DNA of 10,226 bases from Betaproteobacteria bacterium (GTDB lineage: Bacteria; Pseudomonadota; Gammaproteobacteria; Burkholderiales; Burkholderiaceae_C): positions 1 through 10,226 of the forward strand of contig VBCQ01000171.1 in assembly GCA_005882155.1 (NCBI GenBank). Reading direction: 5' to 3'. Positions within the stretch are counted from its first letter, which is position 1; every line of letters starts with the position of its first letter. Below, in pieces: positions 5,583 through 10,226 of the stretch. The notes beneath the pieces are model-generated. The model was not told the DNA's origin and did no database searches. It worked only from the letters and a program-made list of their open reading frames with translations. The position numbers and the translations under genes were made by a program.

Positions 5583-7115
5583 TTAGGCGACTCCCGCGCC
5601 GAGCTCTACCGCGGCATCCATGACGATCGGACGGCCCCACTCGCGCGATGTCTCGCCTGGCCACTTGCTCGTCGCGTCGAGGCCCATCTTTCCGCCGAGC
5701 CCGCTGACCGGCGACGCGAAGTCGAGATAGTCAATCGGCGTCTGATCCACAAGAGTGGTATCGCGAACCGGGTCCATCCGTGTCGTGACGGCCCAGATGA
5801 CGTCCTGCCAGTTGCGGATGTCGACGTCGGCGTCCGTCACGACGATGAACTTGGTATACATGAACTGGCGCAGAAAACTCCACAGCCCGAACATCAGCCG
5901 CTTGGCATGGCCGGGGTAGCTCTTCTTGATACTGACGATCGCCATCCGGTAGCTGCAGCCCTCGGGCGGCAGATAGAAGTCGACGATTTCCGGAAACTGC
6001 TTTTGCAGGATCGGCACGAACACTTCGTTCAATGCGACGCCAAGCACCGACGGTTCATCGGGTGGCTTGCCGGTGTAGGTAGAGTGATAGATCGGGTCGG
6101 TGCGCGACGTCATGCGGCTGACCTCGAACACCGGGAACCAGTCGCACTCGTTGTAGTACCCCGTGTGGTCGCCGAACGGACCCTCCAATGCATACAGGTA
6201 GCCGCCTGACTCCTTCAGCGGAACGCCGTGCTCGCTGACTCCGGTATAGCCGGCCGTCGCGACCGGGATGTGCCCTTCCAGGACGATCTCGGCTGTTGCC
6301 GGTACCTGCAGCATCATTCCGTCTTCGCCGACCGACGAATCGACAACTTCGGTGCGGCTACCGCGAAGCAAGCCGGCGAACTGGTATTCGGACAGGGTAT
6401 CCGGCACCGGCGTGACGGCACCGAGAATCGTTGCCGGATCGGCACCCAGTGCCACAGCAATCGGGAATGGCTGACCGGGATTGGCCAACGAGAAGTCCCG
6501 GAAGTCCAGCGCGCCGCCGCGATGTGCCAGCCATCGCATGATGACTTGGTGCCGGCTTATCGGCTGTTGTCGGTAGATGCCGAGGTTTTGTCGCAATTTT
6601 GCATTCGGCACGTTTTGCGGGCCGCGCGTGACAACCAGCCCCCACGTGATCAACGGTCCAACATCCCCGGGCCAGCAAGTTTGAATCGGGAGGAGCCCAA
6701 GATCGACTTCCCGCCCCTCCCGCACTTGTTCTTGGCAGGGACCCGACCGAACCGTCCGCGGCTTCATGTCCCACAAAGCCTTGACCATTTGTAACAAGCG
6801 ACCTGAGTCCTTCAGGCCTCTCGGTGGCTCGGGCTCCTTCAAGCTGGCGAGCATCTGCCCCATCTCGCGCAGCTCATTCACCTCGTCCGCCCCCATTGCC
6901 ATCGCGACCCGGCTAGGCGTGCCGAACAGGTTCGTCAAGACGGAAATTTTGTAACCAACGGGCTGCTCGAACAACAAAGCCGGACCACCTGATCTGAGCA
7001 CCCGGTTACTGAGCGCTGTCATTTCAAGCCGCGTCGATATTGGCTTTTCAATCCGCTGAAGCTCGCCAATGCGATCCAAGCCGTCCAAAAACTCTCGCAG
7101 GTCGCGGTATTTCAT
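5583..7115 (-). CDS. ubiD: UbiD, 4-hydroxy-3-polyprenylbenzoate decarboxylase
   Basis: The 510-residue product is close to the E. coli UbiD length of 497. It removes the carboxyl group from 3-polyprenyl-4-hydroxybenzoate in ubiquinone synthesis, using prenylated FMN made by UbiX (not in this window). The N-terminus MKYRDLREFL matches the family start. Candidate metal/phosphate-site residues N177, H198 and E243 have family-like spacing. The AEIVLEGHIP segment (275-284, with E276 and E280) and EGPFGDHTGYY (311-321) are family hallmarks of the active site, and GCSYR (386-390) and KMGLDATSKWP (476-486) are conserved C-terminal blocks. Oddly, no Shine-Dalgarno precedes the ATG (upstream bases ACTTTCGTAT). 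G/C ends 26 of the first 40 codons, against 32 of 40 in glyA. It is divergent from the transglycosylase gene. Confidence 0.96.
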   Translation of the reverse strand: MKYRDLREFLDGLDRIGELQRIEKPISTRLEMTALSNRVLRSGGPALLFEQPVGYKISVLTNLFGTPSRVAMAMGADEVNELREMGQMLASLKEPEPPRGLKDSGRLLQMVKALWDMKPRTVRSGPCQEQVREGREVDLGLLPIQTCWPGDVGPLITWGLVVTRGPQNVPNAKLRQNLGIYRQQPISRHQVIMRWLAHRGGALDFRDFSLANPGQPFPIAVALGADPATILGAVTPVPDTLSEYQFAGLLRGSRTEVVDSSVGEDGMMLQVPATAEIVLEGHIPVATAGYTGVSEHGVPLKESGGYLYALEGPFGDHTGYYNECDWFPVFEVSRMTSRTDPIYHSTYTGKPPDEPSVLGVALNEVFVPILQKQFPEIVDFYLPPEGCSYRMAIVSIKKSYPGHAKRLMFGLWSFLRQFMYTKFIVVTDADVDIRNWQDVIWAVTTRMDPVRDTTLVDQTPIDYLDFASPVSGLGGKMGLDATSKWPGETSREWGRPIVMDAAVELGAGVA

Positions 7116-7148
7116 ATACGAAAGTAATTAGAACGGCTTTTCAAACTC

Positions 7149-7178
7149 TTGACCGGTTATGAAATGGCTTCCTAGAAT
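7149..7178 (+). promoter_or_regulatory. Sigma70-type promoter for the transglycosylase gene
   Basis: TTGACC (7149-7154, 5/6 to consensus) and TAGAAT (7173-7178, 5/6) are separated by 18 nt. Start of transcription would be near 7185, giving a leader of about 205 nt before the GTG at 7390. Confidence 0.65.
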
Positions 7179-7182
7179 GCGG

Positions 7183-7356
7183 CCATCCCAGACACAGATC
7201 AGGGATAACCCGCGCCCCGCATCGTTGGGATGGAGAGGGCGTGACGCTGCCGGTGGTCCGAACCGAAAGGTGCCACTCGGGATCTTTTGTGTGCCTTGAT
7301 CCCGGCCGATTATCGCTGCCACCTCGTTTCCCCCGAAGGCTCGACGCCGCTCGGGG
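7183..7356 (+). other. Structured leader of the transglycosylase mRNA
   Basis: Three inverted repeats lie in this leader: CCATCCCA/TGGGATGG (7183-7190 with 7226-7233), CGGGATC/GATCCCG (7278-7284 with 7298-7304) and CCCCGA/TCGGGG (7331-7336 with 7351-7356). No T-run follows any of them, so none is an obvious terminator. I do not recognise a known riboswitch. On the opposite strand, 7128-7322 is an open frame ending 12 nt before ubiD (see findings). Confidence 0.35.
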
Positions 7357-7389
7357 CGGGCAGTGGAGCAGAGAAGAGAGGGAAAGAAC

Positions 7390-8298
7390 GTGACAGCGCT
7401 ACGTAACTTGTTGGAGCAGGCGCGCCGGATTGGCGCTGCCTCGATGGGATCGGCCGGGGTATTCGCCCGCGACGTAGGCCAGGGCCTGCTCGAAGTCAGC
7501 CACAACACCTTGGCCCTGCTCGGCTTGCTGGCCGTTGCCACGGCACTCTTTGTCGGCGGACGGGCCGACTTGCGGCAAAGCGTCGAGACGCAAGCCCTCG
7601 ACTGGCTGCAGGCGCGTCAGGACGCACGCACCGATCCGGCCGATCTGCTGGCCGCGGAGCTGAGCGAGCCTGGCGCGGTCGCCCGTGCCACCGCCGCCGA
7701 CCCGAAGGATTTGACCCGCCAGCAGGCCAACGTGGCACGCTGGATTTCGCGCCGCTACCGTGTCGCCCCCGAGCCGATCAGCCGACTGGTCAAGGAAGCC
7801 TGGATGGTCGGCGATCGCGTCGGCCTCGACCCGACCTTGATTCTCGCGATCATGGCGGTCGAGTCGAGCTTCAATCCGTTCGCGCAGAGTGCCGTCGGCG
7901 CCCAGGGCCTGATGCAAGTGATGACCCATATTCACGACGACAAATACGAAGCCTTCGGCGGCAACTTCGCCGCCTTCGACCCGGTAACCAACCTACGCGT
8001 CGGCGCCCAGGTTCTCAAGGAATGCATCGGCCGCGCTGGCAGCGTCGAAGAGGGGCTTCGCTACTACGTCGGCGCCAGCAATCTGCCGGATGACGGCGGC
8101 TATGCGAGCAAGGTGCTCGCCGAGCAAGCCAACCTGCGCATGGTGGCCAGCGGCAAGATCATCGCGATCAACGTGGCCCGCCCGGCGCCGGTGCTGCTTC
8201 CGCGGATCAAGACGAACGTCGAGACGCCGGTCCCCGCCAAGGCAGAAGAGAAGCCTGCCGCCGAGCAACTGGCTCTGTTCCTCAAGCGACCGGCCTGA
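7390..8298 (+). CDS. Membrane-anchored lytic transglycosylase (SLT domain)
   Basis: The product has 302 residues from the GTG at 7390. One membrane segment lies at about 40-57 (TLALLGLLAVATALFVGG) after a short cytoplasmic tail, so the rest should face the periplasm. The SLT domain covers about 140-245. It has the catalytic glutamate E158 in AVESSFNPFAQS and the following GLMQVM (173-178), the standard goose-lysozyme-like signature. Such enzymes cleave murein between MurNAc and GlcNAc, forming 1,6-anhydro-MurNAc. The tail (265-300) is rich in Pro, Ala and Glu. The GTG at 7390 was chosen because GAGAGGGA lies about 8 nt upstream; an in-frame GTG at 7363 has no clear Shine-Dalgarno. Gene order ubiD / transglycosylase / glyA suits Burkholderiales. 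Which Mlt subfamily it belongs to is unclear. Confidence 0.9.
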   Translation: MTALRNLLEQARRIGAASMGSAGVFARDVGQGLLEVSHNTLALLGLLAVATALFVGGRADLRQSVETQALDWLQARQDARTDPADLLAAELSEPGAVARATAADPKDLTRQQANVARWISRRYRVAPEPISRLVKEAWMVGDRVGLDPTLILAIMAVESSFNPFAQSAVGAQGLMQVMTHIHDDKYEAFGGNFAAFDPVTNLRVGAQVLKECIGRAGSVEEGLRYYVGASNLPDDGGYASKVLAEQANLRMVASGKIIAINVARPAPVLLPRIKTNVETPVPAKAEEKPAAEQLALFLKRPA

Positions 8299-8332
8299 CG
8301 TCGACGCGCGCGGCTTCGAGGCCGGCGCAAGG

Positions 8333-8338
8333 TAAACT
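8333..8338 (+). promoter_or_regulatory. Candidate -10 of the glyA promoter
   Basis: TAAACT is placed so that transcription would start near 8345, exactly at the 5' strand of riboswitch helix P1. No strong -35 is visible. The rest of 8299-8332, after the transglycosylase stop, shows only a weak hairpin without a T-run. Confidence 0.4.
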
Positions 8339-8340
8339 TC

Positions 8341-8472
8341 GGGTCCGCGCAACTGGCGATGGGGCCCGAGTTACGGACTTGATGTCCGACTCGACGCCTG
8401 AGGTGGTGAACCACCGGGAAGCGCGGTCGGTGCGAGCACGTCGTGCACCGCTTCAGCCGTTCGCCTGGGCAG
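8341..8472 (+). promoter_or_regulatory. ZTP (pfl motif) riboswitch upstream of glyA
   Basis: Elements of the ZTP/ZMP riboswitch appear in order. P1 is CCGCG (8345-8349) with CGCGG (8422-8426). The joining motif AACTGGCGA (8351-8359) resembles the family's GACUGGCGA. P2 is GGTGG/CCACC (8402-8415) with a TGAA loop, followed by GGGAAG. A linker hairpin CGGTGC/GCACCG (8428-8450) follows. The 3' domain GCCGTTCGCCTGGGCA (8456-8471) forms P3 from GCC and GGC. The loop TCGCC (8461-8465) is complementary to GGCGA (8355-8359), giving the expected pseudoknot. The class senses ZTP/ZMP, a sign of low 10-formyl-THF, and is known upstream of one-carbon and purine genes including glyA. Odd points: a 39-nt extra hairpin arm (8361-8399) inside the P1-P2 junction, and A in place of the usual G in the GACU motif. 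Confidence 0.85.
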
Positions 8473-8499
8473 CCCGCCGGCCGCGTGCGCAGCACGCTT

Positions 8500-8531
8500 G
8501 CAGTCGCGGGTCTTCCGCTTGCGAGGACTGC
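8500..8531 (+). promoter_or_regulatory. Stem covering the glyA Shine-Dalgarno (expression platform candidate)
   Basis: GCAGTC (8500-8505) pairs with GACTGC (8526-8531), with an inner GCGG/CCGC stem. The stem includes part of GAGGA (8523-8527), the only Shine-Dalgarno for the ATG at 8537. GGCAG of P3 (8468-8472) could pair instead with CTGCC (8528-8532), so P3 formation and access to the ribosome site may compete. This suggests control of translation rather than termination. A GCGTGC/GCACGC hairpin (8483-8497) in between has no T-run. Confidence 0.5.
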
Positions 8532-8536
8532 CAACC

Positions 8537-9784
8537 ATGTTTGACCGCACCCAATCCACCATCGCCCACGTGGACCCCGAGATCTGGTCTGTCATCCAGC
8601 GCGAAAACCAGCGCCAGGAAGAGCACATCGAACTGATCGCGTCGGAAAACTATGCGTCGCCCGCCGTGATGGCGGCGCAAGGCACCCAGCTCACCAACAA
8701 GTACGCGGAGGGCTACCCGGGCAAGCGCTATTACGGCGGCTGTGAGTTCGTCGACATGGTCGAGCAACTCGCCATCGACCGCATCAAGCAGCTGTTCGGT
8801 GCCGAGCACGCCAACGTGCAGCCCAACTCGGGTTCGCAAGCGAACCAGGGCGTGTTCTTCGGGTTGCTACAGCCGGGCGACACGATCATGGGCATGAGTC
8901 TCGCTGAAGGCGGCCATTTGACGCACGGCATGCCGCTCAACATGAGCGGCAAGTGGTTCAAGGTCGTGAGCTACGGGCTCGATGCCGACGAAGCCATCGA
9001 CTACGCGCAGATGGAGCGCCTCGCGCACGAGCACAAGCCCAAGCTCATCATCGCCGGCCCCTCCGCCTACAGCCTGCGCATCGACTTCGAGCGCTTCGCC
9101 AAGGTGGCCAAAGAGATCGGCGCTCATTTCATGGTCGACATGGCGCACTACGCCGGACTCATCGCCGCCGGCGTCTACCCGAACCCGGTGCCGTTCGCCG
9201 ATGTCGTCACGTCGACGACCCACAAGAGCCTGCGCGGCCCGCGCGGCGGGTTCATTCTGATGAAGGACCATGTCGCAAAGGCCATCAACAGCGCGATCTT
9301 CCCCGGCATTCAAGGCGGCCCGCTGATGCATGTGATCGCCGCCAAGGCAGTCGCGTTCAAGGAGGCGTTGTCGCCCGAGTTCAAGGCGTACCAGCAGCAG
9401 GTGGCGAAGAACGCCGTGGTGCTGGCCGACACGTTGACCTCGCGCGGATTGCGCATCGTCAGCGGTCGCACCGAGAGCCACGTGATGCTGGTCGATCTGC
9501 GACCCAAGGGGCTCACCGGCAAGGAAGCCGAAGCGCTGCTGCAGCAGGCCCACATGACCTGCAACAAGAACGGCATTCCCAACGACCCGCAAAAGCCGAT
9601 GGTGACGAGCGGCATTCGTCTCGGAACGCCGGCGTTGACGACGCGCGGCTTTAAGGAAGAGCAGACGCGTGCGACTGCCAATCTGATCGCCGACGTGCTC
9701 GACAACCCGCACGATGAGGCGAATATTGCTGCGGTGCGGGCCAAGGTCGCGGCGCTGACACGCGACTTCCCTGTCTATCGCTAA
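8537..9784 (+). CDS. glyA: Serine hydroxymethyltransferase
   Basis: The 415-residue product (E. coli GlyA has 417) is a PLP enzyme that converts serine and tetrahydrofolate to glycine and 5,10-methylene-THF in the cytoplasm. K230 in TSTTHKSLRGPRGG is the PLP lysine. D201 and H204 in DMAHYAGL contact the cofactor. YAEGYPGKRYYGG (56-68) and NSGSQAN (97-103) are further family blocks. The start at 8537 gives the standard MFDRTQ N-terminus; an in-frame TTG at 8498 lies inside the leader stem and is rejected. GAGGA lies 9 nt before the ATG. The gene is preceded by a ZTP riboswitch and followed, 39 nt after its stop, by nrdR. The shared context links one-carbon supply, purines and deoxynucleotide control. 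Confidence 0.97.
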   Translation: MFDRTQSTIAHVDPEIWSVIQRENQRQEEHIELIASENYASPAVMAAQGTQLTNKYAEGYPGKRYYGGCEFVDMVEQLAIDRIKQLFGAEHANVQPNSGSQANQGVFFGLLQPGDTIMGMSLAEGGHLTHGMPLNMSGKWFKVVSYGLDADEAIDYAQMERLAHEHKPKLIIAGPSAYSLRIDFERFAKVAKEIGAHFMVDMAHYAGLIAAGVYPNPVPFADVVTSTTHKSLRGPRGGFILMKDHVAKAINSAIFPGIQGGPLMHVIAAKAVAFKEALSPEFKAYQQQVAKNAVVLADTLTSRGLRIVSGRTESHVMLVDLRPKGLTGKEAEALLQQAHMTCNKNGIPNDPQKPMVTSGIRLGTPALTTRGFKEEQTRATANLIADVLDNPHDEANIAAVRAKVAALTRDFPVYR

Positions 9785-9785
9785 C

Positions 9786-9812
9786 AGGAGGGCGGGGTCG
9801 CTGAGCGACCCC
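9786..9812 (+). promoter_or_regulatory. AGGAGG plus perfect hairpin between glyA and nrdR
   Basis: A full Shine-Dalgarno, AGGAGG (9786-9791), lies right after the glyA stop, but the next usable start is the nrdR ATG at 9824, too far away in linear sequence. Between them is a perfect 8-bp hairpin, GGGGTCGC/GCGACCCC (9794-9801 with 9805-9812), with a TGA loop. It is followed by TTCT, too short for a firm terminator. It may be a leaky terminator, or it may bring the AGGAGG close to the nrdR start. Confidence 0.55.
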
Positions 9813-9823
9813 TTCTCGGCTCT

Positions 9824-10226
9824 ATGCGTTGTCCTTTTTGCAGCAACGAAGATACCCAGGTCGTCGAGACGCGCGAGTCCGACGAAGGTGACGTCGTGCG
9901 CCGTCGGCGCCGCTGCCAAAGTTGCGACAAGCGCTTCACCACATACGAGCGCGCCGAGATCGCGTTGCCGTCGGTCGTCAAGAAAGACGGCACGCGAGCC
10001 GAGTTCGACGTGAACAAGATTCGCGCGTCGATGACGCTCGCGTTGCGCAAGCGGCCGGTTAGCGTCGAGCAAATCGATGCAGCGATGGAGCGCATCCAGG
10101 ACAAGCTTCTCAACAGCGGCGCAAAAGAAGTGCCCTCGGCGCGGCTCGGAGAACTCGTGATGCGCGAGCTCAAGCGTATCGACAAGGTCGCCTACGTCCG
10201 CTTCGCATCCGTCTATCGCAGCTTCG
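9824..10226 (+). CDS. nrdR: NrdR, ribonucleotide reductase repressor (C-terminus outside window)
   Basis: The window shows 134 codons, out of about 147-150 in the family. The product begins MRCPFC, and a zinc ribbon is formed by C3, C6, C31 and C34, with a basic patch RRRRR at 26-30. An ATP-cone domain starts near 49 (PSVVKKDGTRAEFDVNKI) and continues to the edge. NrdR senses ATP/dATP and represses ribonucleotide reductase operons by binding NrdR boxes. The ATG at 9824 is fixed by the invariant MRCPFC start. No Shine-Dalgarno lies at normal distance; see the hairpin upstream. It follows glyA on the same strand and is probably co-transcribed in part. Confidence 0.96.
   Translation, partial: MRCPFCSNEDTQVVETRESDEGDVVRRRRRCQSCDKRFTTYERAEIALPSVVKKDGTRAEFDVNKIRASMTLALRKRPVSVEQIDAAMERIQDKLLNSGAKEVPSARLGELVMRELKRIDKVAYVRFASVYRSF

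Noticed and set aside
8867..10072. Minus-strand open frame over glyA and nrdR
   Set aside because: It is antisense to two firmly identified genes, and its residue composition (Arg/His/Val-rich) reflects reversed codon bias.

Overview
The window looks like ordinary chromosome from a GC-rich betaproteobacterium, most likely Burkholderiales. This is inferred from the strong G/C third-position bias, the protein character of RarD, UbiD, GlyA and NrdR, and the gene order ubiD / lytic transglycosylase / glyA / nrdR. No transposase, integrase, phage gene or CRISPR array is visible.

Left part (1-1700): a minus-strand pair made of a small MoaD/ThiS-like protein ending in GG and a WD40/BNR-repeat protein that runs off the left edge. 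Divergent from it is a RarD-type EamA transporter. Middle left (1717-4176): a minus-strand operon of rubrerythrin, a large two-cluster Fe-S protein related to HdrD/GlpC, and a DUF3501 protein. This set looks like a redox or peroxide-defence unit whose exact job is not established. It is followed upstream by an alpha/beta hydrolase (4335-5192, minus).

Centre (5312-5478): tRNA-Ala(CGC) with its own terminator, facing a second terminator that serves ubiD from the other strand. ubiD (5583-7115, minus) encodes the prenylated-FMN decarboxylase of ubiquinone synthesis. A 274-bp divergent region separates it from a membrane-anchored lytic transglycosylase (7390-8298, plus), which has a good sigma70-like promoter and a long leader.

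Right part (8299-10226): glyA is preceded by what I read as a ZTP (pfl-type) riboswitch: P1, P2, P3 and the long-range pseudoknot can all be drawn. It carries an additional hairpin arm, and a stem covers the glyA Shine-Dalgarno. This would link serine/glycine one-carbon supply to folate and purine status. nrdR follows and runs off the right edge. A perfect hairpin lies between glyA and nrdR and separates an AGGAGG from the nrdR start.

The best candidates for less-described biology are the rubrerythrin/Fe-S/DUF3501 operon, the MoaD-like/BNR pair and the unusual layout of the glyA riboswitch. I see no wholly new defence or mobile system here.
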